Shown here piece by piece: positions 25,936 to 35,121 of a stretch of DNA of 64,000 bases. How positions within the stretch are numbered: position 1 is the stretch's first letter; the number at the start of each line of letters is the position of its first letter. A program made the translations under genes and the position numbers. Below the pieces are notes generated by a model, which made no database searches, had not been told where the DNA came from, and saw only the letters and a program-made list of their open reading frames with translations. Where the stretch lies: assembly GCA_016786615.1 (NCBI GenBank), contig JAEUVX010000015.1, positions 62,001-126,000 on the forward strand. The letters are read 5' to 3'. The stretch is from Flavipsychrobacter sp. (GTDB lineage: Bacteria; Bacteroidota; Bacteroidia; Chitinophagales; Chitinophagaceae).

Positions 25936-27198
25936 ATGCAATCATACGAAGCTACACGGGAGTTTGCTCAATCATTAGATAATACAGATACACTTTTCCC
26001 ATACCGCGAAAGGTTTCGCTTTCCGCAACATGAGGATACAGATGTACATTATTTCTGCGGCAATTCCCTGGGGCTGCAACCCAAAAGTGTTAGCTACCTG
26101 ATGCAGCAGGAACTGGAAGACTGGGCTCGTTATGGTGTTGAGGGCCATTTTCAGGCTCGTAACCCATGGTTTTCTTACCACCATTTGTTCACTGACAGGC
26201 TTGCAAAAATAGTAGGTGCGAAAAAGGATGAAGTTGTTGCCACAAACACACTTACAGTAAACCTGCACCTGTTAATGATATCATTTTATCGTCCTGAAGA
26301 CAAGCGATACAAGATACTAATGGAAGCAGGTGCATTCCCTTCTGACCAGTATGCTGTAGAAACACAGGTTCGTATGTATGGTTACGACCCTGAAGACGCT
26401 ATTATAGAAATATCTCCTAAAGAAGGTGCTCACATTATAGAAGAAGACGATATCATAAAAGCCATTGAAGACGCGGGTGATACACTTGCATTGGTGATGC
26501 TTGGAGGTGTAAACTACTACACCGGCCAGTTATTCGATATGAAACGCATTACAGAAGCAGCACATAAAGCCGGAGCTTATGCAGGCTATGATCTTGCACA
26601 TGCTGTTGGGAATGTTCCTTTGCACCTGCATGATTGGGCTGTTGACTTTGCATGCTGGTGTTCTTACAAATACCTGAACTCAGGTCCGGGTGGTGTTGGC
26701 GGTATATATGTTCATGAACATCACTGCAGCAATCCTAAAATTTTCCGCCTGGGTGGCTGGTGGGGCAATGATGAAAAAGACCGCTTCAAAATGAAGAAGG
26801 GCTTTATACCACAGCACAATGCAGGAAGCTGGCAAATGAGCAATGCGCCTGTTTTTAATATGGTTGCACATAATGCTTCATTGGATATATACGATAAAGT
26901 AGGGATGGTTGCCCTGCGTGAAAAAAGCATCAATCTGACAGGTTACATGGAATGGCTGCTGAAAAGGATAACACACTTACCGTTTGTTATTATTACGCCA
27001 TCACATCCTACACGCAGGGGATGTCAGTTATCATTGTTGTTCAGTGACCGAGGGCGTGAAGTATTTGATGCTTTGACAGCTAATGGTGTAGTAGCTGACT
27101 GGCGCGAGCCTAACGTGATACGTATAGCCCCTGTTCCACTATATAATACATACGAAGACTGTTACCGTTTCTATGAGATATTGATGGGGATTCAATAA
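25936..27198 (+). CDS. kynU: kynureninase
   Basis: 420 aa from ATG 25936 (MQSYEATREFAQ); an upstream in-frame TTG at 25912 lies inside the -7 promoter box and is rejected. PLP enzyme that splits kynurenine to anthranilate and alanine. Visible: YFCGNSLGLQPKS near the N-terminus, YDLAHAVGNVPL (Asp binding the PLP ring) and CSYKYLNSGPGG (Schiff-base Lys). C-terminal IRIAPVPLYNTYEDCYRF is also family-like. No other kynurenine pathway gene is in the window. Confidence 0.95.
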   Translation: MQSYEATREFAQSLDNTDTLFPYRERFRFPQHEDTDVHYFCGNSLGLQPKSVSYLMQQELEDWARYGVEGHFQARNPWFSYHHLFTDRLAKIVGAKKDEVVATNTLTVNLHLLMISFYRPEDKRYKILMEAGAFPSDQYAVETQVRMYGYDPEDAIIEISPKEGAHIIEEDDIIKAIEDAGDTLALVMLGGVNYYTGQLFDMKRITEAAHKAGAYAGYDLAHAVGNVPLHLHDWAVDFACWCSYKYLNSGPGGVGGIYVHEHHCSNPKIFRLGGWWGNDEKDRFKMKKGFIPQHNAGSWQMSNAPVFNMVAHNASLDIYDKVGMVALREKSINLTGYMEWLLKRITHLPFVIITPSHPTRRGCQLSLLFSDRGREVFDALTANGVVADWREPNVIRIAPVPLYNTYEDCYRFYEILMGIQ

Positions 27199-27210
27199 GA
27201 ATGATAATTA

Positions 27211-27260
27211 TATGACAATGACGCCTAACATTTACTAAATGACGGGCGTCATTGTTATTA
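27211..27260 (+). terminator. terminator of kynU
   Basis: ACAATGACGCC (27215-27225) pairs with GGCGTCATTGT (27245-27255), then A/T-rich sequence. The ATG at 27239 lies in its loop, which argues against that codon as the start of the next gene. Confidence 0.7.
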
Positions 27261-27292
27261 TATTATTTAACTTATCATTAAACCTCTGCCTT

Positions 27293-29395
27293 ATGCAAAA
27301 GTTATTTATTGCCTTTCTGTTGAATCTGGCAACAGCTTGCGTTGCATTTTCTCAAACAAAAATTGATATCCTCAGGCCTCATATTAACACATGGGCAACT
27401 ACCAAAGGGATTATTACAGAACCCGTAATAGAAGTAACACCTAACGGCTTGTATGCTCAGATTGACATGACTTTCAAAATCAATGCACAGTCTACATATA
27501 GCACCAGCGATACTATGGAAGCCATTTTGTATTTTGACCTTCCCGAACATTCATTCATTCACGACTCCTGGCTATGGTTAGATGAGACAAATATCATCAA
27601 AGCAGCAATAATTGACAAAGGACGCGCGATACAGATATACGAAGGCATCGTAAAAAGAAGACGCGACCCGTCTCTGCTTATCAAAACAGGACCAACCAGC
27701 TATAAACTGAACGTATATCCATTAAAAACTACCTATCCGAGAAAAGTAAAAATTTCTTACTCTGTGCCATTTAACTGGCAGAACAACAAGGTTAATTGCG
27801 AACTACCACTTCATATTTTCGATGCATCTTTTGTAAAACCGGATATCACACTGAAGTTTAAAAAAGATGCTACATTCTCCAACCCGGTATTTACCGAAAC
27901 TCACGACATCAATAATTATACAACATCTAACAGCGCATTCGAAACAGTGGTAACAATCCCCAATTTACTCTATAGCACACATAATACTGATTTTAACCTC
28001 GCATACAATATACCTGCAAACAATGGCGTATTTGTGACAACATACCAAAACACCGCAAATACAGGAACGTACCAATTGGCCGTAAATTCTACAGCACTGA
28101 TGGGCAATAACGGCAGACGTATAGTTTTTGTGCTGGATGCCCCTGCAACTAATGCCATAGTAGCATTTTCTCAGGTCAAATACCAACTAAAAAGGTTTAT
28201 TATCAACCACCTTGGCAACAATGATTATTTCAACATTTTTTATACAGATGGCAATTCGGTAATACAAGCGAGTAGCAATTGGATACCGGCAGATTCGTCA
28301 AATGCTATGAATTATATCAATGGGCTTCCTGCGGCTATTTCAAGTGATGCAGGACAATATGAACAGTTACTCAAAACATCATTAGCATATTGCCAAACCC
28401 AGCCTCATAACATTGCAAATACTATCATTATAAGCAATGGAAACCACCTTAAGAATCAGGCTATTGTCGATACAATGTTTAAAAACATAGATACACATCT
28501 TGGTGGCATCAAAAACAAAATTCACATAATCAATAATTGCTCTGCAGTAAATTACGTAGTCGGCACCAGCTTCACAGGCAATGAACTGCTATTTAATAAA
28601 CTCTCATTAGCTTCATCAGGCAGTTATTTCGAGAATAGCTATATATACGGGATGTCCAATAATATTGATGTAAAAACTCAATTAAAATACATCATCCCCA
28701 ACTTAGGCTATAGTACCACTGCATATTCTATCGGCTTACCTGTATCTGGTGGTTTTACCCACTCCGCATATGATATTAGCGGCACTAAACGATTTAACAC
28801 TACAGCATATTATCTTGAAGTGGGTAAATATGTAGGCACCATCAATAATGCTAATATGAATATCCAGATACTGACAAGTTCTGGTGTGCAGGCTTACCAA
28901 CCAGCTATCTCACAATATATTGCTACTGAGCAGGCATCAAAATCATGGATAAACAAACACATATTGAACCTTGAAGGCAATAATGCTAATAATATCAATA
29001 CGACAGAAATTATTGATTCAAGCATTAACAACAGGGTATTGTGCAACTACACTGCGTTCCTTGCACTTGAAACGGGCGATACTATTAATGAAAGTAAAAA
29101 CGAAAATACAGCTACGGCTATACCACAAACCATTACTGAAAACGAAAATACAGTAAAAGCATACCCTAACCCATTCTCTGGAAGCATCAGTATTGAATGT
29201 ACATCCGGAATTGATGAAGTTGAGGTATATGACATAATGGGCAAAAAAATACATTACAGAAAGTTGGATAACCATACTCGTATATATACATGGAATGGCA
29301 CGAACCAAAACAATACAGAATTACCTTCGGGTATATACATTGTAAAAATCCGATCTGGTGAGAAAATCAGCATATTACGGGTTGTAAAGCAATAA
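27293..29395 (+). CDS. VIT/VWA-domain protein with T9SS type A sorting domain
   Basis: 700 aa from ATG 27293 (MQKLFIAFLLNLATACVAFSQ, a signal peptide). A VIT (inter-alpha-trypsin N-terminal) domain covers about 25-200 (AILYFDLPEHSFIHDSWLW, IYEGIVKRRRDPSLL). A VWA-like domain follows (RRIVFVLDAPATNAIV), but its metal site is degenerate: DxSxS reads DAPAT. The last 80 residues (VKAYPNPFSGSISIE ... GIYIVKIRSGEKISILRVVK) are a type A C-terminal sorting domain, so it is exported through the outer membrane and anchored or released. Role unknown, possibly adhesion. Confidence 0.88.
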   Translation: MQKLFIAFLLNLATACVAFSQTKIDILRPHINTWATTKGIITEPVIEVTPNGLYAQIDMTFKINAQSTYSTSDTMEAILYFDLPEHSFIHDSWLWLDETNIIKAAIIDKGRAIQIYEGIVKRRRDPSLLIKTGPTSYKLNVYPLKTTYPRKVKISYSVPFNWQNNKVNCELPLHIFDASFVKPDITLKFKKDATFSNPVFTETHDINNYTTSNSAFETVVTIPNLLYSTHNTDFNLAYNIPANNGVFVTTYQNTANTGTYQLAVNSTALMGNNGRRIVFVLDAPATNAIVAFSQVKYQLKRFIINHLGNNDYFNIFYTDGNSVIQASSNWIPADSSNAMNYINGLPAAISSDAGQYEQLLKTSLAYCQTQPHNIANTIIISNGNHLKNQAIVDTMFKNIDTHLGGIKNKIHIINNCSAVNYVVGTSFTGNELLFNKLSLASSGSYFENSYIYGMSNNIDVKTQLKYIIPNLGYSTTAYSIGLPVSGGFTHSAYDISGTKRFNTTAYYLEVGKYVGTINNANMNIQILTSSGVQAYQPAISQYIATEQASKSWINKHILNLEGNNANNINTTEIIDSSINNRVLCNYTAFLALETGDTINESKNENTATAIPQTITENENTVKAYPNPFSGSISIECTSGIDEVEVYDIMGKKIHYRKLDNHTRIYTWNGTNQNNTELPSGIYIVKIRSGEKISILRVVKQ

Positions 29396-29401
29396 ATTAA
29401 A

Positions 29402-29430
29402 AAAAACAGGGGGCGATGCCCCCTGTTTTT
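29402..29430 (+). terminator. terminator of VIT/VWA gene
   Basis: AAAAACAGGGGGC (29402-29414) pairs with GCCCCCTGTTTTT (29418-29430) around GAT. Confidence 0.9.
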
Positions 29431-29458
29431 ATGCATATCCCTATCTTTACCAATAAGC

Positions 29459-30391
29459 ATGGCAGTATATTATAACACAGACGAACTGACGGCCTTCAGC
29501 AATGCAGTAATAACCATAGGCACTTTTGATGGGGTACACTTAGGGCACCATACTATTTTACAACAAGTAGTATCTCACGCAAAGGAATTAGGCGGCGAAA
29601 GTATTGTTTTAACATTCGAGCCGCATCCACGAAAATTACTCTTTCCCGATCAGCCTGTAAAAATCATAACACCTCTCGAAGAAAAGATAAAACTGATAAA
29701 CAATGCAGGTATAGACCACGTATTTGTTGTGCCATTTACTAAGGAATTTGCATCACTATCTGCCGAAGCATACATAAAAGACTTTCTTGTAAAATACCTG
29801 CATCCCAAAGGAATTGTCATTGGCTATGACCACCAGTTTGGCCATGACAGAACGGGAGATATCAGACTATTAGAAACACTAAAATTTGAATCAGGCTTTG
29901 AAGTATATGAAATACCAGCAAAGCAAATTGAGGATGCTGCAGTAAGCTCTACTAAGATACGTAACGCCTTGGGCAATGGCAATATCAATGAGGCGAATCA
30001 AATGCTTGGAAGACAATACTCACTGAAGGGTAACGTAATATCGGGTTCTCAAATAGGAAGAACTATAGGATTCCCTACAGCAAATATCAAGCCATTAGAT
30101 AGCGAACAAATAACACCCGGCAATGGTGTGTATGCCGTAAAAGCAATCGTTGACAATGCTCCTTATAATGGCATGATGAACATTGGCATCCGCCCTACAG
30201 TTAGTAACGAATTGAGCCTGCATCTTGAAGCACATTTATTTGACTTCAATCAGGATATTTACAATAAAGAAATAGAAATCATTTTCATTGCAAGACTTAG
30301 AGACGAACAAAGATTTTCTTCATTGAACACACTTAAAGGACAATTAGCTATTGATGCCATAAATGCGAGACAGGTATTAGGTGTGTTGTAA
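29459..30391 (+). CDS. ribF: bifunctional riboflavin kinase/FAD synthetase
   Basis: 310 aa. N-terminal adenylyltransferase domain (TIGTFDGVHLGHHTIL, nucleotide-binding; EPHPRKLLFP) and C-terminal riboflavin kinase domain (GRTIGFPTANI, PTVSNELSLHLEAHLFDFN). It makes FMN and FAD. Its 3' end overlaps the convergent holA by 15 bp. No RFN riboswitch is visible in the 63 bp upstream. Confidence 0.96.
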   Translation: MAVYYNTDELTAFSNAVITIGTFDGVHLGHHTILQQVVSHAKELGGESIVLTFEPHPRKLLFPDQPVKIITPLEEKIKLINNAGIDHVFVVPFTKEFASLSAEAYIKDFLVKYLHPKGIVIGYDHQFGHDRTGDIRLLETLKFESGFEVYEIPAKQIEDAAVSSTKIRNALGNGNINEANQMLGRQYSLKGNVISGSQIGRTIGFPTANIKPLDSEQITPGNGVYAVKAIVDNAPYNGMMNIGIRPTVSNELSLHLEAHLFDFNQDIYNKEIEIIFIARLRDEQRFSSLNTLKGQLAIDAINARQVLGVL

Positions 30392-31390
30392 CGCCTCAAG
30401 CCTGCCTATCATTTCTTTCAACAGTTCAGTACCATCAGTGTTGCTATCTATACCTACGGCCTTGTTACTGTATTCACCCAACAGCATCAATGCGTGTTCT
30501 ACTTTTGACAATTGCCATCTGGCAGCTACTCCCATTATTTCGCGCACTTTAGATGGCCAAGTCCCCAAAGCAGCCGCCACATCTTTGTCTGGTTTACCAT
30601 GCAGAAAATGAGCCTGGTATAAGCGATTGAATTGGTTATAAAAAGAACCGACAATCAGCACCATAGGTGCCACTTTAGGATTAGCAATAAAATAGGCCAG
30701 CATACGATACAGTTTATCCTTATCGCCGCTGGTTAACGCTTCCGGGAACTCAAATACATTATATTCTCTGCTGATACCAATATACTTTTGTATCAGCTCT
30801 GCTGTGAGTTGTTTTTCGTCCGGCACATTAATACGCACCTTCTCTATTTCATTAGCAATTTTTTGCAGGTCGTTTCCTAAATATGTTGCCAGTATCTGCG
30901 ATTCCCTTTCTCCTACATGAAAATTAATCTCTACACCGTAATTCTGTATCCATGTCGGCACCATATCATCCTTTATTTTATCGGATGTGAAATGTATGCC
31001 CTTGTCTTTTGCAAATTTCACCAGCTTACTACGCCCATCAGCTTTTTTAAACCGATGTTCAATAAGAAATATCGTTGTAGGTGCAGGGTTTTCAAGGTAT
31101 CCGGCAAGCTCTGTTAATGAACGCATTTGTGCTGCGTCTTTCAATATTACAACCTGACGCTCTGCAAACATCGGGAACCTTCGACATGCATTCACCACAT
31201 CTGCCCATTCTACATCTTTACCATACAACACCATCAGGTTGAAATCACGTTCATGTGGTTCCAGTATTTTTTCCTCAAAATAATTTGTAATCATATCCAG
31301 ATAATATGGTTCTTCTCCATCTATCAGATATACAGGTGCGTATTGCTTATTCTGTAAAGATTGTATCAGTTTCTTAAATTCTGCAGTCAT
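30377..31390 (-). CDS. holA: DNA polymerase III subunit delta
   Basis: 337 aa clamp-loader subunit. N-terminal YAPVYLIDGEEPYYLDMITNYFEEK and the AAA+-like core LMVLYGKDVEWADVVNACRRFPMFAERQVV match HolA; C-terminal collar helices include ALMLLGEYSNKAVGIDSNTDGTELLKEMI. Length is typical. It directly follows the exonuclease gene (1-bp gap), an arrangement that suits shared replication/repair roles. Confidence 0.92.
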   Translation of the reverse strand: MTAEFKKLIQSLQNKQYAPVYLIDGEEPYYLDMITNYFEEKILEPHERDFNLMVLYGKDVEWADVVNACRRFPMFAERQVVILKDAAQMRSLTELAGYLENPAPTTIFLIEHRFKKADGRSKLVKFAKDKGIHFTSDKIKDDMVPTWIQNYGVEINFHVGERESQILATYLGNDLQKIANEIEKVRINVPDEKQLTAELIQKYIGISREYNVFEFPEALTSGDKDKLYRMLAYFIANPKVAPMVLIVGSFYNQFNRLYQAHFLHGKPDKDVAAALGTWPSKVREIMGVAARWQLSKVEHALMLLGEYSNKAVGIDSNTDGTELLKEMIGRLEALQHT

Positions 31391-31391
31391 A

Positions 31392-32117
31392 CTATTCGTT
31401 CACGTAAACCGGTTCAGGATTGATATCAGTTATACCTTTAAGCCTTAAAAATACTCTGGCACTGGTTAACACATCCTGCATACAGTATTTGGATATTCTT
31501 TGAAGGTCTTTATCCTGCCAATACACTTGCCCGACCATGCTGCCATCCATATCATCCTTCGGCGAAGGTATCCCTAATATTTCGGCAAGCAAAGCTAAAG
31601 ATGTGAAATGCTTATAGTCGCCAAACTTCCACATATCCAACGTATCATGATGCGATATTTCCCAAGGCTTTTTACCACTCAGATTCATACTATCCGGCAA
31701 CTGTATGCCATTTATCAGCATTCGCCTGCATAAAAACGGGATGTCGAACTCTTTTATATTATGGCCGCAAAATTGCAGATTTGGATAGTATCCCCCAAAC
31801 CTGTTTATAACCTCCTTGTAATCCTGCAACAACTGTTTTTCATCATCGTTTGCAATAGCTTTCAAGCGTAGGCTCCATTTATCTCCCTGTTGTTGCAGGC
31901 TACCTACTACAATACATACTACTTTTGCAAATTCAGAAAAAACACCTGCTTTTTCTTCAAAAAGCATAGAAGGCTCAGAATTTTCTACTATATTACTTTT
32001 AAGATATTTTGCCTTTTTTGCCCATTCGTTTTGCAAAACTTCTGTTAAACGGCCATATTCCGGCACAACAGGCACTGTTTCAATATCAAGAAATAAGATT
32101 TGTTTAAGAAACTCCAT
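31392..32117 (-). CDS. predicted 3'-5' exonuclease (DnaQ/PolB-like)
   Basis: 241 aa RNase H-fold exonuclease. The acidic motifs can be read: Exo I LFLDIETVP, Exo II GHNIKEFDIPFLCRR, and Exo III-like YCMQDVLTSARVF; HDTLDMWKFG lies between. This belongs to the predicted PolB-like 3'-5' exonucleases of Bacteroidota. It is co-transcribed with holA. Confidence 0.88.
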   Translation of the reverse strand: MEFLKQILFLDIETVPVVPEYGRLTEVLQNEWAKKAKYLKSNIVENSEPSMLFEEKAGVFSEFAKVVCIVVGSLQQQGDKWSLRLKAIANDDEKQLLQDYKEVINRFGGYYPNLQFCGHNIKEFDIPFLCRRMLINGIQLPDSMNLSGKKPWEISHHDTLDMWKFGDYKHFTSLALLAEILGIPSPKDDMDGSMVGQVYWQDKDLQRISKYCMQDVLTSARVFLRLKGITDINPEPVYVNE

Positions 32118-32175
32118 GAAAAGGGTTATTATATTTGTAACCGAAATCTAAAGTAATAATTAAACCAACATTTTT

Positions 32176-33138
32176 ATGAGCCAGGAAATGAACAATCCAA
32201 CATCTTCGACTCCGTTGCAACCTATGCAACCGCAACAGCCTAAGAAAAATAATACCTGGATATATGTTGGTATTATTGCAGCGTTGTTAGCAGGAAACAT
32301 TTATTTGTTTACAAATAACAATAAGCTATCAAACAAGCTTGAAGCTTCTCAACACGAGTTTAATGCTGCTGATTCATCAAGAAGAGCAGTAGAAGCAGAT
32401 TATCAGGCAGCATTGGTACGATTAGATGAATTAGTATCTAAAAACAACGTAATGGATAGCCTCATCAACGATCAGAATGGTGAGATTGCGAAATTGAAAA
32501 ACCAGATTAATGCTATCGTTCGTAATGGCAATGCCACAAAAGCAGAACTGGGTAAAGCGAAAAAACTCATTGCACAACTTAACACCAAAGTCAGAACATA
32601 TCAGGAACGTATTGCTGAGCTTGAATCGCAAAATGCAGACCTGACTGACCAGAATACAGTATTAACTGTAGAGCGCGACCAGGCAGTTACTGAAAATATA
32701 GGACTACAACAAAAAGCCAGATTAGGTGCTGTATTACATGCATCTAACATCAGGCTCACACCGATAGACCTTCGCAGGAATGGCAAAAAAGAAAAAGAAA
32801 CCGGCAAAGCAGGTCGTGTTGATGTAATGCGTGTAACATTCGATATTGACGAAAATCGTATTGCAGAAAGCGGAACAAAGCAAATACACATACGTATTTC
32901 AGACCCTTCAGGCAACTTGCTCAGCAATGCTGCATATGGGTCGGGCGTATTGACGGATGCTGAAGGAAACGACATTAACTATACCTTGCTGAAGCAAATT
33001 GCATTGGAAACTAACAGCCCTGTGAAAGACCTGACAGCAGACTGGAAACAAGATAGCGACTATCAAAAAGGAACTTATACTATAGAACTGTATAATGACG
33101 GATACAAAATAGGAGGCGGTTCTGTAACGCTGAAATAA
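32176..33138 (+). CDS. single-pass coiled-coil protein, unknown function
   Basis: 320 aa. A Pro/Gln-rich N-terminus (STPLQPMQPQQPKK), one membrane helix (TWIYVGIIAALLAGNIYLF), a long coiled coil (about 50-180) and a compact C-terminal beta domain (about 190-320; VMRVTFDIDENRIAESGTKQIHIRISDPSG). The layout suggests the C-terminal domain is displayed in the periplasm on a stalk. I know similar proteins in Bacteroidota only as uncharacterised. The two-component pair follows after a terminator. Confidence 0.8.
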   Translation: MSQEMNNPTSSTPLQPMQPQQPKKNNTWIYVGIIAALLAGNIYLFTNNNKLSNKLEASQHEFNAADSSRRAVEADYQAALVRLDELVSKNNVMDSLINDQNGEIAKLKNQINAIVRNGNATKAELGKAKKLIAQLNTKVRTYQERIAELESQNADLTDQNTVLTVERDQAVTENIGLQQKARLGAVLHASNIRLTPIDLRRNGKKEKETGKAGRVDVMRVTFDIDENRIAESGTKQIHIRISDPSGNLLSNAAYGSGVLTDAEGNDINYTLLKQIALETNSPVKDLTADWKQDSDYQKGTYTIELYNDGYKIGGGSVTLK

Positions 33139-33168
33139 GCTATTCTTCAATAAATCAGACGTAATACG

Positions 33169-33224
33169 CAACTGCTGCATTGTCATGTTTTTGGTAACAA
33201 TTTGATAATGCAGCAGTTGTTTTT
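33169..33224 (+). terminator. terminator after coiled-coil gene
   Basis: CAACTGCTGCATT (33169-33181) pairs with AATGCAGCAGTTG (33207-33219), loop of 25, then TTTTT. Confidence 0.8.
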
Positions 33225-33270
33225 AGTTCACATAAGCTGATATAATATTGTGCCGGATTTAGAAGAACAT

Positions 33271-33957
33271 ATGGAAGTATTACCAGGTAAAATATTGATA
33301 GTAGATGACGAACCGGATATAGTCGAGTTTATCAGCTACAACCTTAAGGGAAAAGGCTATCTCATCTCTACTGCAAGGGATGGCGTAGAAGCTATACGAA
33401 AAGCTAAGGACTTCCGTCCCGACCTGATATTGCTCGACATAATGATGCCGAATAAAGATGGCATACAGACTATTAAAGAGTTAAGAATGATGCCAGAGTT
33501 TGAAGAAACTGCTATCATCTTCCTGACAGCTTTAAGTGATGAAAAGTCTGAAATTGAAGGACTGAAAGTAGGTGCCGACGATTATATTGCAAAACCGATA
33601 AAACCTGAGTTGTTAGCAACTCGTATCAGAACAGCATTACGAAGGTTTCGTAAAGATGATGACCAAGATCAGAAACTTACTTTCGGTGAACTTGAAATCA
33701 ACAAAACTAAATTCACTGTTTCCTATAAAGGCACTGAAATAATACTTGCAAAGAAAGAATTCGAATTACTATCATTACTGGCCTCAAAACCCGGACGTGT
33801 GTTTCTTCGAAATGAAATATTGCAACGTGTATGGGGAACTGATGTAATTGTAGGAGACCGTACCATAGATGTACACATCCGTAAAATACGCCAAAAAATA
33901 GGTATTGACCTGATAAGCACTGTAAAAGGCGTAGGTTATAAGTTCGAAATGGTGTAG
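33271..33957 (+). CDS. OmpR/PhoB-family response regulator
   Basis: 228 aa from ATG 33271 (MEVLPGKILIVDDEPD), preceded by AGAAG; an in-frame GTG at 33250 is less likely. Receiver domain with acidic pocket DDE, phosphoacceptor Asp in LLLDIMMPNKDG, Thr/Ser in FLTALSD and Lys in YIAKPIKP. C-terminal winged helix (LLSLLASKPGRVFLRNEIL, VWGTDVIVGDRTIDVHIRKIRQK). It pairs with the kinase 10 bp downstream; the pair resembles PhoB/PhoR. Confidence 0.95.
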   Translation: MEVLPGKILIVDDEPDIVEFISYNLKGKGYLISTARDGVEAIRKAKDFRPDLILLDIMMPNKDGIQTIKELRMMPEFEETAIIFLTALSDEKSEIEGLKVGADDYIAKPIKPELLATRIRTALRRFRKDDDQDQKLTFGELEINKTKFTVSYKGTEIILAKKEFELLSLLASKPGRVFLRNEILQRVWGTDVIVGDRTIDVHIRKIRQKIGIDLISTVKGVGYKFEMV

Positions 33958-33967
33958 TTTAGTAACT

Positions 33968-35026
33968 ATGTCATCGGTACTTAATACCAAAAATCTCTCA
34001 CCAAGGCTGCTATCTTTCATTACAGCGATGGTAATGTCTACCATCAATGCCTTGCTTAGCCTGTTGTTAAGGCCACAGTGGCAGGTAACCCTTATTGTAT
34101 TTCTTATTACATTTCTGATTACATACTGGATATATTATTATACCCTGCAACGCTTCATATACAGGAAAATAAAACTGATATACAAGCTGATATACCAAAC
34201 AAAAGCCACCAAAAAAGAAGAGTTTTTTTACAACAACATCCTGCCTCAAAAATCTATTGAAGAAGTTCGCGCAGATGTGGAGCGATGGGCAATTCAGAAA
34301 CGTGATGAAGTGGAGATGCTACGTGCAAATGAAAAATTCAGAAAAGAGTTTTTGATGAACCTTGCACACGAATTACGCACACCTGTCTTTACTATTCAAG
34401 GATATGTAGATACATTATTGAATGGAGCTTTGGACGACCCGAATGTAAACCGTAAGTTTTTGGGTAATGCCAATAAAGGTATTGACCGTTTGGTTCAATT
34501 ATTAGATGACCTTGATGAAATATCAAAACTGGAATCGGGAAGGATACCTATCATCCAGGAATCATTTGTTATTCAGGAACTTGTAAAAGATGTATTTGAA
34601 GAACTTTCTTTGAAGGCAAAAAAGAAAAACATCGAATTACTCATTAAAAAAGGCACAGAACGCCCGCTTGAAGTTTATGCTGATAAGCCTAAAATCAGGC
34701 AAGTGCTGGTAAACCTGATTGAAAATGCAATAAAATATGGCAATGAAGATGGCACTGTTACTGCAGGCTTCTACGAGGTTGATGACAACCATATATATAC
34801 CGAAATATCTGATGACGGGCCGGGTATAGGTGAAGAACACCTCTCTCGTATATTCGAACGTTTTTACCGTGCAGATAGGAGCAGAAGCAGAGAAATAGGT
34901 GGTACAGGGTTAGGACTCGCTATAGTAAAACACATCATTGAAGCACACGGGCAATCTGTGACAGTACGCAGTACATTAGGTGTCGGCTCTTCCTTCGGTT
35001 TCTCATTAGAGGAAGGCAAAGAATAA
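33968..35026 (+). CDS. PhoR-like sensor histidine kinase
   Basis: 352 aa. Two membrane helices near the N-terminus (about 15-60) with almost no periplasmic loop, a linker helix, then HisKA (NLAHELRTPVFTIQGYVDTLL, phosphorylated His) and HATPase: NLIENAIKYG (N box), EISDDGPGIGEEHLSRIFERFYR (G1/F boxes), GGTGLGLAIVKHI (G2). No PAS, HAMP or extracellular sensor domain is seen, so it may sense the membrane or a partner protein. Confidence 0.94.
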   Translation: MSSVLNTKNLSPRLLSFITAMVMSTINALLSLLLRPQWQVTLIVFLITFLITYWIYYYTLQRFIYRKIKLIYKLIYQTKATKKEEFFYNNILPQKSIEEVRADVERWAIQKRDEVEMLRANEKFRKEFLMNLAHELRTPVFTIQGYVDTLLNGALDDPNVNRKFLGNANKGIDRLVQLLDDLDEISKLESGRIPIIQESFVIQELVKDVFEELSLKAKKKNIELLIKKGTERPLEVYADKPKIRQVLVNLIENAIKYGNEDGTVTAGFYEVDDNHIYTEISDDGPGIGEEHLSRIFERFYRADRSRSREIGGTGLGLAIVKHIIEAHGQSVTVRSTLGVGSSFGFSLEEGKE

Positions 35027-35083
35027 CAAAAATATCTATACCATTTTAGCCATTATATAAGCAGTCATATACCTGTTTTGGTT

Positions 35084-35091
35084 TATCTTCG
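35084..35091 (+). promoter_or_regulatory. -7-like element upstream of type I icd
   Basis: TATCTTCG, 30 bp before the ATG at 35122, close to TAnnTTTG. It is followed by an uncommon CGCGCGCG stretch at the expected start of transcription. Confidence 0.4.
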
Positions 35092-35121
35092 CGCGCGTAA
35101 TATTCCCAAAAAACAAAAAAG

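Noticed and set aside
27239-27292. ATG 27239 as start of the VIT/VWA protein
   Set aside because: It lies in the loop of the kynU terminator and adds residues before the signal peptide.
29395-29458. Possible FMN riboswitch before ribF
   Set aside because: The gap of about 60 bp is filled by a terminator and is too short for an RFN element.
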